Notes under the pieces: model-generated | Told to the model about the DNA's origin: nothing | The model's database searches: none | The model's input: the letters and a program-made list of their open reading frames with translations, nothing else | Shown: positions 1 to 8,474 of the stretch, piece after piece | How the letters are laid out: each line of letters begins with the position of its first letter | How positions within the stretch are numbered: position 1 is the stretch's first letter | NCBI GenBank assembly: GCA_052326585.1 | Contig: JBKQLU010000023.1 | Coordinates: 61,471-125,470, forward strand | Length of the DNA stretch: 64,000 nucleotides | Reading direction: 5' to 3' | From: JAPLJC01 sp052326585 | Lineage (GTDB): Bacteria > Desulfobacterota > Desulfobaccia > Desulfobaccales > 0-14-0-80-60-11 | Position numbers and translations under genes: made by a program

Positions 1-40
1 AGAAGTCGAGGCTACTGAGCGCGGGGTTGCCGGTCCTCAT
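1..40 (-). CDS. Start of a Bax inhibitor-1/YccA-like membrane protein (partial)
   Basis: Only the first 13 codons are inside the window; the gene runs off the left edge. The ATG at 38-40 is preceded on the minus strand by a strong Shine-Dalgarno (GGGAGGATCTCGCC-ATG). The visible peptide MRTGNPALSSLDF resembles the usual N-terminus of YccA/Bax-inhibitor-1 integral membrane proteins (M-R/K-x-x-N-P-A-L). It is the next gene downstream of the AAA ATPase operon on the same strand. The call rests on 13 residues, so it is tentative. Confidence 0.45.
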   Translation of the reverse strand, partial: MRTGNPALSSLDF

Positions 41-140
41 GGCGAGATCCTCCCAAGCGGCGGTTGGAGATTTTTACCGGAGTGTACCATCAATCGGCGC
101 GGGGCCCAAGAAAAATGGCCCCGGGGCGCCTCCGGCCGGT

Positions 141-1613
141 TCAGCCCAAGGGTCTGGGTTCGGGGATACTGGCGGGGGTGTCGTAGTTGGCGATGTCCGT
201 CTGCTTGATGAAATAGGTCTGGCAGACGGAATCCAATCCTGCCGCGCTGAGCCGCGGTTGCTCCCCGAGGAAGCGGGCCCGATCCACCAGGTTTTCCACC
301 AGATCCCGGGGATGACAGGCGGATAAGGGACGGGCGGCGCCAACGTAGTAGCGGTTCATGATCTCCCGGACGATTTCCTCGTCGAATTCCATATCCCAGC
401 TCTGACAAACCCGGCGAAAGATGGAGAGGTACTGACTCGGGGTGACGTAGCCGATAAAGATCTTGTGATGGATGCGCCGTAAAAAGGCTTCGTCCGCCAG
501 GCTGAGGGGGTTCAGATTGGTGGAAAAGATGATGAGTTGGTCGAAAGGCACCCCAAACTGTTGCCCGGTGTGGAGGCAGCAGAAGTCCTGGCGGGTTTCC
601 AGAGGATACATCCAGCGGTTGAGGAGTTGCCGCGGGGACATCTTCTGGCGGCCGAAATCGTCGATGATAAAAATGCCGTTATTGGCTCGGAGTTGCAGGG
701 GCGCTTCATAGTATTTCAGAAGCGGGTTAAACCTGAGATCTAAAGAATCTTCGGTCATCTCGCCGCCGACGATAACCAGCGGCCGCCGGCACAGGACCCA
801 ACGGGAGTCATGCCTGGGTCCCTCGCCGTTGGTGGGCACCGGTTGATGGTTGACTTCATCGTAGAGCCGGATGATCTGGCCGGAGACATAGAGGGCGTAA
901 GGGATGAAGACCGCGTCCTGGAAGGCGTTGCCGATGGCGCTGGAGATCACCGTCTTGCCGTTTCCCGAAGGCCCGAAGAGAAATATGGAGCGGCCGCTGT
1001 TCACGGCGGGGCCAATCTTGTGCAGGAAGCCGGGGTCCAACTCAAACTCGGAAAAGACCTCCTGGAGACGGGACAATTCCACTTTCACCTGGTGGATGGT
1101 TTGGCGCTCCACCCAGTCCCAGTAGTCTTCCAGGGGCACCGGGGCCGGACCCACATAGCGGTTGGCTTCCAGGGCCTGCTCGGCGGAAGCTCTGCCCTGT
1201 TCGCTCAGGGCGTAAAACATCTCCATGGACAACTGGTTGCGGCTGCCCATCAGGTCCCGGGGCCTGGCAAACAAGAGATTTTGATTCTTGAGATAAGCGA
1301 TCAAGGGCTCCACCAGCTTGGGGGGAATCCTCAGATCCAGGGTCATCTCCCGGACGGAGAAGGTGTCCCGGTAGTAGGCATGCTTGAGTAAAAGTTGAAT
1401 CAACAAGGTTTGGCTAAGGCCGGTCTCTTCCAAGGTCTCGGGAATGGGCGGTTCAGGAGGAAGGAAACCCTTCAGGACCTCCGGCTCCACCAGGTCCAGG
1501 TCCAGGAGATGTTTAGCCAGAAAGGCCCGGTTTCTCTTTTGCTGGAAGAGGGCTGGGGCCAGTTGTTCCGGAGTAAGCACTCCGGCATTGAGAAGGCGTT
1601 GCGCCAGGTTCAT
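141..1613 (-). CDS. AAA-type P-loop ATPase with MshEN-like N-terminus
   Basis: 490-residue cytoplasmic ATPase. Residues 1-50 (AQRLLNAGVLTPEQLAPAL and following) have the pattern of the MshEN/GspE-N helical domain of type II secretion and type IV pilus ATPases, which can bind c-di-GMP. A central winged-helix-like stretch follows, then a P-loop domain with Walker A GPSGNGKT near residue 215 and Walker B GIFIIDDFG near 315. The start was moved to the ATG with TGGGAGATGCC upstream; a TTG 12 nt further up overlaps that Shine-Dalgarno. It is the last gene of a four-gene minus-strand operon behind a MinD/FlhG-like ATPase and a PilZ-like protein. The function is unknown; a role in polar, pilus or secretion assembly is inference from domains and neighbours. 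Confidence 0.75.
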   Translation of the reverse strand: MNLAQRLLNAGVLTPEQLAPALFQQKRNRAFLAKHLLDLDLVEPEVLKGFLPPEPPIPETLEETGLSQTLLIQLLLKHAYYRDTFSVREMTLDLRIPPKLVEPLIAYLKNQNLLFARPRDLMGSRNQLSMEMFYALSEQGRASAEQALEANRYVGPAPVPLEDYWDWVERQTIHQVKVELSRLQEVFSEFELDPGFLHKIGPAVNSGRSIFLFGPSGNGKTVISSAIGNAFQDAVFIPYALYVSGQIIRLYDEVNHQPVPTNGEGPRHDSRWVLCRRPLVIVGGEMTEDSLDLRFNPLLKYYEAPLQLRANNGIFIIDDFGRQKMSPRQLLNRWMYPLETRQDFCCLHTGQQFGVPFDQLIIFSTNLNPLSLADEAFLRRIHHKIFIGYVTPSQYLSIFRRVCQSWDMEFDEEIVREIMNRYYVGAARPLSACHPRDLVENLVDRARFLGEQPRLSAAGLDSVCQTYFIKQTDIANYDTPASIPEPRPLG

Positions 1614-1684
1614 GGCATCTCCCAACTAGCGGGCCAAGGGAGCCGCGTCGCAGCGAGGACAAGAAGAGTTTGCGCGGCCATGGG

Positions 1685-2656
1685 TCAAGCCGTTGCCTCC
1701 CGGGCTGGCGCCTCCGCCAAGGTCCGACTGGTGGAGGGAGGCAGCATCGACTCCTTGATGATTTTTTCGGCCAGATGAGCCAGGGGATCGGCCGCCTTGC
1801 TCTTCTTCTGCCCCCAGGGAAGGAGCTTCATACTATCGACCGCGGCTTCAATGACCGGGTCGTAGGGCACATGGCCCATGAGTTCCGGATGCAGGTTTAA
1901 GAAGTCGGCACACACCGAACGGATGATCTCCGGGATCTTCAAGTCGGTATTGGACTTCACCATGTTGATCAACAGGTGGATATGATAGTCGGCGAGCAAG
2001 CTGCTGAGGCGGTCATATTGGCCGGGGGCCTTTTCCTTGACCTGGGCCAATAGTTCGCTAACCGTGCCGGTGCCGCCCATCTCCTCGCCGTCCTCACCTT
2101 CCGGGTAGAGGAGGTTGATAATCTCTTCGTCTTTGGAGAATTCCCGGGAGATCTTGCGGTACAGGGCACTTTTGATAAACCCATAGGCGTTTTGGAGGGA
2201 GGTGGTCTGGGGACTGAAGAGAATAATCTTTCCCGCAGAATAATTAAAGAAATCCAGGAGATTGAAGGCGGTGCCGGCTCCCAGGTCCAGGAGGATATAC
2301 TGGGCCGGCAGGGCTTCGATCTGGTTTAATAACCTGATCTTTTGGGAGTAGGTGGGATTGGCCGCGCCCAGGAGATCGTCGGCCCCGCAAATCAGGCCGA
2401 TGTCCTCCACCTGGGTTTGGATGATGGTATCCTCCAGCCGCTCCACCTTTCTCAAAAGAAAATGCTCCAGGGTGACGTGGGGATAGCGCACCCCCATGAG
2501 GGTGTGCAGGTTGGCGCCGCCCAGATCTCCGTCGATGAGGATCACCTTTTTTCCCAGGTGAGCCAGACTGATGCCCAGGCCCAGGGAGATCACACTTTTG
2601 CCGATGCCCCCCTTGCCGCCGCCGATGCTCCAGAGCTTGATCTTATTCTCAGACAA
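1685..2656 (-). CDS. MinD/FlhG-family deviant-Walker ATPase
   Basis: 323 residues of the ParA/MinD superfamily, which dimerise on ATP and position other complexes in the cell. The deviant Walker A motif GGGKGGIGKS lies at residues 13-22, the switch I region is DGDLGGANLH, and LLDLGAG is the switch II segment (Gly-Ala-Gly where a catalytic Asp-x-x-Gly is common). There is no clear C-terminal amphipathic membrane helix as in MinD; the tail is Ser/Ala-rich. The architecture is closest to FlhG/YlxH-type proteins. The start codon is TTG with GAGGGGGAG just upstream. It lies 71 nt upstream of the AAA ATPase and 40 nt downstream of the PilZ-like gene, so co-transcription is likely. No flagellar genes are in the window. 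Confidence 0.8.
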   Translation of the reverse strand: MSENKIKLWSIGGGKGGIGKSVISLGLGISLAHLGKKVILIDGDLGGANLHTLMGVRYPHVTLEHFLLRKVERLEDTIIQTQVEDIGLICGADDLLGAANPTYSQKIRLLNQIEALPAQYILLDLGAGTAFNLLDFFNYSAGKIILFSPQTTSLQNAYGFIKSALYRKISREFSKDEEIINLLYPEGEDGEEMGGTGTVSELLAQVKEKAPGQYDRLSSLLADYHIHLLINMVKSNTDLKIPEIIRSVCADFLNLHPELMGHVPYDPVIEAAVDSMKLLPWGQKKSKAADPLAHLAEKIIKESMLPPSTSRTLAEAPAREATA

Positions 2657-2696
2657 TGTCTCCCCCTCGGTATGCCCGGCGCTTAACCGGAATCCT

Positions 2697-3311
2697 TTAT
2701 GTCTCTTTGCAAAGAAGCAGGATCTGTCCCAAAACCGCCAGGGTACCCATTACCCAGAAGCTCCAGGCAAGTAGTGGATGGACCCCGGCCCCTCCGGAAT
2801 GCAGGATTAAGCCGCAAATGAGCAAGGTCAGCCCGACGAAACCTACCCGGGCAGGAATGGCCACCACCCGTTGGGCGGCAGGCAGTCGGGACTGGTCCCA
2901 ACGCTCCCACAATCCATGGGTATCCCGGGGGCGGTGGGGAATATGGTCGTTGAGTAGTTTCTGGGCCGCCGGCGTAGGATGGCCCAGGGCCAGGTCAAGG
3001 CTTAACAACCCTTTACCCCGGCCTCGGCTGAAGTGGTTGACCCGAACCACCTTCCCCAGGAAGTCGACATGGTCCCCGTTCCCGTTGGCCGGCACGCGCA
3101 GGCGGCCGCCCTGCCCCTTGAGATCCTCCCATTTCATTATGGCCAGCGGGTTGACCACTTCCAGGCTGACCCTCCCAGCCGTCAGGTTGCGGATCAGCGC
3201 GGGAAATTGCAGCGTCTCTTTCCCGGGGCGGCCGATTTGCAAAATCACGTCCGGATGATCCCGGCATGATCCTCTGGTTTGGGAGCGGTTAGGCTGGTCA
3301 TTGAACGACAT
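2697..3311 (-). CDS. PilZ-like domain protein with two C-terminal membrane helices
   Basis: 204 residues. The N-terminal 120 residues resemble a PilZ c-di-GMP receptor domain: an RxxxR-like motif (RGSCR), then a beta-rich stretch with RNLTAGRVSLEV in the place of the (D/N)xSxxG motif. The spacing is one residue short, so ligand binding is uncertain. The C-terminus has two hydrophobic segments (GFVGLTLLICGLIL and AWSFWVMGTLAVLGQILLL), giving a membrane-anchored protein with a cytoplasmic sensor. I chose the start at 3311 because AAGAGGT precedes it at good spacing; an open frame continues to 3395 without a good ribosome site. It sits between the Prim-Pol-like gene and the MinD-like gene in one operon. 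Confidence 0.6.
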   Translation of the reverse strand: MSFNDQPNRSQTRGSCRDHPDVILQIGRPGKETLQFPALIRNLTAGRVSLEVVNPLAIMKWEDLKGQGGRLRVPANGNGDHVDFLGKVVRVNHFSRGRGKGLLSLDLALGHPTPAAQKLLNDHIPHRPRDTHGLWERWDQSRLPAAQRVVAIPARVGFVGLTLLICGLILHSGGAGVHPLLAWSFWVMGTLAVLGQILLLCKET

Positions 3312-3405
3312 AAGCTGACCTCTTCCAGACCTCGGCAACCGGGTCAATGGATGGCGCTGTGGTTCGAGGCCGCCATCTGCTGGTAAAGTGTTCACTGGAC
3401 CTCCA

Positions 3406-4962
3406 CTACTGGGCCTTGGCGTCGGATTGCTTCAGGAAACTCCTGGCCATTTGGCCGGCTTCCTCCAATTTTTCCCGAAACGACAATCCGGCAAAGTCGG
3501 GGTTAATGCTCACGTAGTTTTTCAGGCAAAAGAGCACCATCTGCACCCTATCCTGGTCTTCGGCCAGGTCCGGGTTCTTGCTGAGGAAGTCCTGGACCAT
3601 GGACTTCACCTCTTGGAGCTTCTTGGTCCTTTGGGGCTGAGGGACCATTGACGCAGCCCAGGGGAATTCCAGGGAAGCGCGGTCATGGGCTGGGGAGGAA
3701 CCCCTGGCCTCAGGGCCGCCAGTGGCAGGGGAGGCAAAGAATTGCTCTATCTCCGCCACCACCCGATCCAGTTCAGTGACCTTGGCTTCCAGCCCTGAGA
3801 GGATCGTTTCCTGGCGGCAGGTCTCGGCGATCACCTTCTCTCCCAGAGCGGCCAGGAGCTGAAAAAATTGCCCGGAAACCGATTTTCCAAACTTGGGGCT
3901 GGAAGCTTCGGGATCCAGATCACCGAACAGTTGCCGGGTCAGGTCCTCCCCCTCCGGTGCTAGAATGTGGAGCCCCGCCGGCACCAGGGCGCAGGACTCC
4001 GGCGCGGGCTGGCCGGCACCCGGAGGGGCGAGCGCCGCGGTCCCGGCGCCCGCTTCCAGCCCTGACTCCGGCCCCAAGAGCTGGTCGCCGGCCACCAGAC
4101 TTTTTAGATATTGCCACCTTTCCCCATTAATGCGGGCGTCGCCGTGGGGGGCGTGCCATAACAGCCCCAACAATAGCTGCCGTTCTCTCAGGCCCACCGA
4201 CAATGAAGCCATCAGGATATCCCGATAGTATTTGCCCATGGCTGAGCACGGCTCCCGCAAGGCCCTGAGCACCACTTCATGGGAGACGATGGCCCGGTGG
4301 ATATCCTCCCAACTGGGCAATTCCAGCGATTCGGGCCCGGCTTGGCTCTGCTGTTCCCGGAGGAATTGCCAGACGGCTGCCGTCGGCGCCTGGGGGGCGT
4401 TCACCCAGGGGGGCTTAACCCAGCGCCAGGCTTGCCGGGTCTCCGGGTCGATGGAGGTAGGCGCCAGAACCAGACCCTCTGCCCCATAAACCGTGACCAT
4501 TCTGGCCGAAAAGGAAGCGGGTGGTTCCGTCTCCGGGGGCAGGGCGTAATAATGCTGCTCCCGGTAACTCGCCAGTTCCGCCACGCACTGGGCTCGCCAA
4601 TCCCCCAGCAGGTCCAGAGAAAAAGTCCCCTCTCCCTTATTGACCTCCAGGACCAGCAGTTGGGAAGGCCGGCCGGTGCGAACCACCAGGTTAACCTGGA
4701 CCCCATCCATCCCCAATTCTGCCAGTTGTCTCCAGCAGACCTCCTTGGGCTGGCGCAGGTCCAACCCCAAATCGGCGCCGCCCCGGACGCTGATGACCGC
4801 CATGGTCCAACCCAGATCCCGGTAGTGGCTCAGATGCTCCCACAACTGGCTGTGGTGATCCAGGTTCTCTTTGCGGTCCAGGATGAAGCCAATCTCATCC
4901 TGCCCCAGCCTGACGTTAAACTCTTTGGCAGCCAAGTTTTGACCCTCTTCCCTAGAGGTCAT
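3406..4962 (-). CDS. Divergent Prim-Pol-like (archaeo-eukaryotic primase fold) protein, probably inactive
   Basis: 518-residue cytoplasmic protein not assigned with certainty. Residues 45-210 match, in order, the landmarks of the bifunctional DNA primase/polymerase N-terminal domain: a GW-containing start, a W-rich helix, then VNLVVRTGRPSQLLVLEV (family form: NIGI-TG-SGLVVLDVD), and GLVLAPTSIDPETRQAWRW (family form: yVVAPPSxhpsGxxYxW), ending in an APTAAVWQFL helix. The catalytic DxD is replaced by E-V-N and the SxH motif is not evident, so primase activity looks lost. Residues 310-390 are a Pro/Ala/Gly-rich linker, followed by a helical C-terminus with coiled-coil character. It is the first gene of the four-gene operon. 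The fold assignment is inference and needs a profile search. Confidence 0.5.
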   Translation of the reverse strand: MTSREEGQNLAAKEFNVRLGQDEIGFILDRKENLDHHSQLWEHLSHYRDLGWTMAVISVRGGADLGLDLRQPKEVCWRQLAELGMDGVQVNLVVRTGRPSQLLVLEVNKGEGTFSLDLLGDWRAQCVAELASYREQHYYALPPETEPPASFSARMVTVYGAEGLVLAPTSIDPETRQAWRWVKPPWVNAPQAPTAAVWQFLREQQSQAGPESLELPSWEDIHRAIVSHEVVLRALREPCSAMGKYYRDILMASLSVGLRERQLLLGLLWHAPHGDARINGERWQYLKSLVAGDQLLGPESGLEAGAGTAALAPPGAGQPAPESCALVPAGLHILAPEGEDLTRQLFGDLDPEASSPKFGKSVSGQFFQLLAALGEKVIAETCRQETILSGLEAKVTELDRVVAEIEQFFASPATGGPEARGSSPAHDRASLEFPWAASMVPQPQRTKKLQEVKSMVQDFLSKNPDLAEDQDRVQMVLFCLKNYVSINPDFAGLSFREKLEEAGQMARSFLKQSDAKAQ

Positions 4963-5239
4963 GATGCATCACGCCAAACCCGCAAGTTCGGGTCAGGCGG
5001 CCAAGACCCCATATTGATAACCGCGTTATCGATATTGTCAGGGACAACGCCAGGCTGGGCAATCGGGGCATCCCTGATTCTGGGGTTCGATTTCCCCCAT
5101 TTTTAGGGTTACCCCTGGAGAAGAGTGGACCCCGGTCCGAAAACCCGGGACGAGGCGCGGCGAGCCCGCCCGTTAAGGTGCGGGAGCTCTTGGCTTAAAG
5201 CAGGTTGGGAAGGGGAGGCGGGCGGAAACCTTATTTCTC

Positions 5240-5311
5240 TGTCACCCTGAACGAAGTGAAGGATCTCAAGTCACTAAAAATACGAGATTCTGCGCGGCGC
5301 GCGGAATGACA
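5240..5311. repeat. Interspersed inverted repeat, TGTCA...TGACA type
   Basis: In the 381-bp gap between the Prim-Pol-like gene and ymdB. It opens with TGTCACCCTGAACGAAGTG and closes with GCGCGGAATGACA, with GGATCTC and GAGATTC as inner complementary arms. A second member is at 32182-32243 and a fragment near 62480. The rest of the gap shows no gene. Confidence 0.6.
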
Positions 5312-5343
5312 TTTCTGGTCCGAGCGTGGATTTGCCAAAGCTT

Positions 5344-6126
5344 CTAGGATTTGATCGCCCGTTGCAGGTTGTGGATCTCGCGGCAGCGTCCCTGGGGGTC
5401 GATCTGCAACACCACCCCCTGAAGCTGGATATTGCTGCTGGCCACCTTGAAAGGCTGGGGGAGCTGGGTCCAGAAACGCTCCAGGATGATTTCCCGCTTC
5501 ATGCCGATGACCGAATCCGTCGGGCCGGTCATGCCGGCGTCGCTCAGGTAGCCGGTGCCTCCGGGCAGGACCCGGCCATCGGCGGTCTGCACATGGGTGT
5601 GGGTGCCTACCACGGCGCTTACCCGGCCGTCCAGAAACCAGCCCAGGGCCTGCTTTTCGCTGGTGGCTTCGGCGTGCATGTCTACCAGGATGACCTTGAG
5701 CTCCTTGGGCAGGAGCCCCAGGACCCGATCCGCGGTGCGGAACGGGCAGTCGATGGTGTTCATGAAGACGCGGCCCTCCAGGTTAATGACGCCCACCGAC
5801 TCCCCGGCCGCGGTCTCCACCACCGCATAGCCGCGCCCGGGGGTCTCCGGGGGGTAATTGGCGGGACGCAGCAAGCGGTCGGTCTCCTCCAGATAAGGGA
5901 GGATCTCTTTGTGCTTCCAGATGTGGTTGCCGCTGGTGAGCAGGTCGATGCCGTAGCTGAAGAGCTGGTCGGCCACCGCGGGGGTGATGCCAATGCCCCC
6001 GGAGGCGTTTTCCCCGTTGGCCACCACCAGGTCGATGAAATATTGGTCCACCAACCGGGGCAGGAGTTCTTCCACGGCCCGCCGCCCCGGGTTGCCAACG
6101 ATATCGCCGATAAACAGGATATTCAT
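5344..6126 (-). CDS. ymdB: YmdB-family metallophosphoesterase (TIGR00282 type)
   Basis: 260 residues of the YmdB family, cytoplasmic calcineurin-like phosphodiesterases able to hydrolyse 2',3'-cyclic nucleotides. Metal-binding motifs are visible: GDIVGNPGR at the N-terminus, ANGENASGG-GIT, SGNHIWKHKE, MHAEATSEK and GTHTHVQTAD. The start is set at MNILFIGD, as usual in the family; a GTG four codons upstream would lie almost on the rny stop. It begins 14 nt after rny ends, which is the common rny-ymdB pairing and suggests coupled expression and linked RNA metabolism. Confidence 0.93.
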   Translation of the reverse strand: MNILFIGDIVGNPGRRAVEELLPRLVDQYFIDLVVANGENASGGIGITPAVADQLFSYGIDLLTSGNHIWKHKEILPYLEETDRLLRPANYPPETPGRGYAVVETAAGESVGVINLEGRVFMNTIDCPFRTADRVLGLLPKELKVILVDMHAEATSEKQALGWFLDGRVSAVVGTHTHVQTADGRVLPGGTGYLSDAGMTGPTDSVIGMKREIILERFWTQLPQPFKVASSNIQLQGVVLQIDPQGRCREIHNLQRAIKS

Positions 6127-6139
6127 GCCGGGCGCCACC

Positions 6140-7702
6140 TCAGCGGGCGTACTCTACCGCCCGGGTCTCCCGGATGACGGTAACCTTGATCTGGCCGGGA
6201 TAGCTGAGGTCCTGTTCGATCTTTTTAGCCACCTCCCGGCTTAACAGTGCGGCTTCCTCGTCATTGACCTTATCCGACTCCACGATGAGCCGGATTTCCC
6301 GGCCCGCCTGGATGGCGTAGGATTTACTGATGCCGCCGAAGGAGAGGGCCACCTGCTCCAGGTCCTCCAGGCGCTTGACATAAGTCTCGAGCATCTCCCG
6401 GCGGGCCCCGGGACGGGCTCCGGAGAGGGTGTCGGCGGCCTGGACCAGGACGGCCATGATGCTCTCCGACGGGACGTCTTCATGGTGGGCGGCGATGGCG
6501 TTTACCAACTTGGGGGTTTCGCCGTAACGCTTGGCCAAATCGGCGCCGATCAGGGCGTGTACCCCTTCCGCTTCCTGGTCCACCGCCTTGCCGATGTCGT
6601 GCAGCAGGCCGGCCCGTTTGGAGAGTTTGGCGTTGAGGCCCAATTCCGCGGCCATGATGCCACAGAGGTAACAGACTTCCACGGAGTGCTGCAGGACGTT
6701 CTGCGCGTAGCTGGTGCGGAATTTCAACCGGCCCAGCAGCTTGATGAGATCCGGATGGAGGCCATGCACCCCGGTGTCGAAGGCGGCTCCCTCACCGGCT
6801 TCCCGCATGTTCGTCTCCAGTTCCACGTTGACCTTCTCCACGATCTCCTCGATGCGTCCGGGGTGGATGCGGCCATCGGAGATGAGGCGTTCCAGGCTGC
6901 GGCGGGCCACTTCCCGGCGCACCGGGTTGAAGGCGCTGAGGATCACGGCCTCAGGGGTGTCGTCGATGATAATGTCCACCCCGGTGGCCGCCTCCAGGGC
7001 CCTGATGTTCCGTCCTTCCCTGCCGATGATCCGGCCCTTCATCTCCTCGTTGGGCAGGGCCACCACCGACACCGTCTGCTCGGTCACGTAATCAGAGGCG
7101 TAGCGTTTGATGGCCAGGGCAATGATCTCTTTGGCCTTGCGGTCGGCGTGCTCCCGGGCCTCGGTTTCGATGCGTTTCACCATGCGGGCGGCGTCGGCCC
7201 GGATCTCCCGCTCCATGGACTTGAGAAGAAAATCCTTGGCCTCGGAGGCGCTCATCCCCGCCAATTGTTCCAGACGAGCGTTTTGCTCCGAGAGCAAATG
7301 CTGGTAGCTCTCCATCTGGCCCTTGAGCTCCTCCTCCCGCTGGGCTACCTGCTTGTATTTATTCACGAGCTCCGTGTCACGTTCGTCCAGCAAATCTCCC
7401 TTCTTCTCCAGGTGCTCCTCTTTCTGGAGCAGGCGGCGTTCCAGCTGGGTGAGTCCCTGACGCCGTTCCTGGGTCTCTTTTTCGAAGTTCACCTTCAATT
7501 GCAGGTACTGATCCTTGGCCTGCAGCTTGGACTCTTTTTTGATGGTGTCCGCTTCCTTGCGGGCCTCGTCCAGGATCTTCTTGCCCAGGGCTTCCAGGGA
7601 TTCATGGTGGGCGTCCATGACGTATTTGCGATAGAAGAAACCGGCGGCGAAGCCGGCGGCTATGGCCAAACCTTCAACCAGGATGTGTGCCAATATCCCC
7701 AT
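6140..7702 (-). CDS. rny: Ribonuclease Y
   Basis: 520 residues, the usual RNase Y length. There is an N-terminal membrane anchor (residues 3-26), a long Lys/Glu-rich coiled coil (30-190), a KH RNA-binding domain with GRIIGREGRNIRALE near 230, and an HD domain with HDIGK near 365 that carries the metal-dependent endoribonuclease centre. RNase Y starts mRNA decay at the inner membrane. ymdB follows 14 nt downstream; upstream lies a 461-bp non-coding gap and then zapA. The zapA - gap - rny - ymdB order is what I would expect in deltaproteobacteria. Confidence 0.97.
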   Translation of the reverse strand: MGILAHILVEGLAIAAGFAAGFFYRKYVMDAHHESLEALGKKILDEARKEADTIKKESKLQAKDQYLQLKVNFEKETQERRQGLTQLERRLLQKEEHLEKKGDLLDERDTELVNKYKQVAQREEELKGQMESYQHLLSEQNARLEQLAGMSASEAKDFLLKSMEREIRADAARMVKRIETEAREHADRKAKEIIALAIKRYASDYVTEQTVSVVALPNEEMKGRIIGREGRNIRALEAATGVDIIIDDTPEAVILSAFNPVRREVARRSLERLISDGRIHPGRIEEIVEKVNVELETNMREAGEGAAFDTGVHGLHPDLIKLLGRLKFRTSYAQNVLQHSVEVCYLCGIMAAELGLNAKLSKRAGLLHDIGKAVDQEAEGVHALIGADLAKRYGETPKLVNAIAAHHEDVPSESIMAVLVQAADTLSGARPGARREMLETYVKRLEDLEQVALSFGGISKSYAIQAGREIRLIVESDKVNDEEAALLSREVAKKIEQDLSYPGQIKVTVIRETRAVEYAR

Positions 7703-7841
7703 GGGATTTCCCCTGTGCTTATATATTAGCCGTGGCGCACGCCACCTGCCGTCAAGGGGCGCCGCCTACGGGTGCGGCTCATGCGTCTCACGCACGTCGA
7801 GTTGCAGACTTGTGGGTCAGGAGTGGCTCTTGGGGCCACCA

Positions 7842-7964
7842 GAAAGAGGGGCGCGGGCGGACATTGGGGTACGGCTTGGCTGACCTTTGGGGGTCAGGTG
7901 AGAGTCAAAAGCTACCAGTCCCTATCCATAGTGGAGGAGGGGTTCCCTGGGCCTGGTCTCTTTC
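7842..7964 (-). ncRNA. Candidate structured RNA in the zapA-rny gap (possibly 6S RNA)
   Basis: The 461-bp gap 7703-8163 holds no credible gene. On the minus strand a GAAAGAG/CTCTTTC pair (7958-7964 with 7842-7848) can enclose a hairpin ACCAG...CTGGT with inner CCCT/AGGG and TCCA/TGGA pairs, and a second hairpin CTGACC-CCCAAA-GGTCAG. In many proteobacteria 6S RNA (ssrS) lies directly downstream of zapA, and this location fits. I could not align it to the 6S consensus and the true ends are unknown. It could instead be a leader of rny. Confidence 0.3.
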
Positions 7965-8163
7965 CTCCCTTGCAGTTGTTTATCGTTTCCCGGGGTTAGC
8001 CCGGGACGAGATCTTCCTTAATGATATTCACCAGGGTCAATTTCTGACCGGTGCACTCCTATTTTGAATCCGCCCCGAATGTGCGACGCTCTTTCGTTCA
8101 CCCACCCCATGCCCTGCCTCCCTGGCTGGAGAGTTCCGCCTCCGGGAACTCGGGGCGCGCCTC

Positions 8164-8445
8164 TCAAGGACCGGGAGGAAAATAAGAATCGTGGGTCTCC
8201 AGCATTTCAATCAACAGTTTTGACCGTTGTTCGATCTCGGCATGGAGCTGTTGATAATCCTCCTTGCTCTCCAGGCATTCATATGCCAGGTTAAGTGCGG
8301 CCAGAATTGCCAGGTCGGCCAGGGGGCTGGCGGGGAAGGCCCGCTGCAGTTCTCGCAGTTGCTCATCCACACGGCGCGCCACGACTTGCAGGCCGTCCGG
8401 AGAGATAGTCCCCTTCAAGGTGAAGGTGCGCCCCAATATCTCCAC
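8164..8445 (-). CDS. zapA: Cell division protein ZapA
   Basis: 93 residues. ZapA proteins bundle FtsZ filaments at midcell. The N-terminal beta segment MEILGRTFTLKGTIS, the D-AILAALNLAYE helix and the C-terminal coiled coil match the family in order and length. The start is a GTG; no strong Shine-Dalgarno is visible, but it lies 29 nt after the ZapB-like stop, so translation may be coupled. The tail HDSYFPPGP is poorly conserved. The neighbouring coiled-coil gene and the distant dcw cluster in the same window are consistent with a division role. Confidence 0.88.
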   Translation of the reverse strand: MEILGRTFTLKGTISPDGLQVVARRVDEQLRELQRAFPASPLADLAILAALNLAYECLESKEDYQQLHAEIEQRSKLLIEMLETHDSYFPPGP

Positions 8446-8474
8446 TCTGACCGGTTTTGGCTCTTGACCCGGGT

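Noticed and set aside
5080..5100. GGGGTTCGATTTCCCC, resembling a tRNA T-arm
   Set aside because: The flanks cannot form an acceptor stem, anticodon arm or CCA end, and two stem positions do not pair properly.
6482..7729. A 415-codon open frame antisense to rny, and similar long plus-strand frames opposite eno, rho, ftsZ, recD2 and ftsI
   Set aside because: They are antisense shadows caused by GC-rich third positions; they lack ribosome sites and domains, and the opposite strand encodes well-known proteins.
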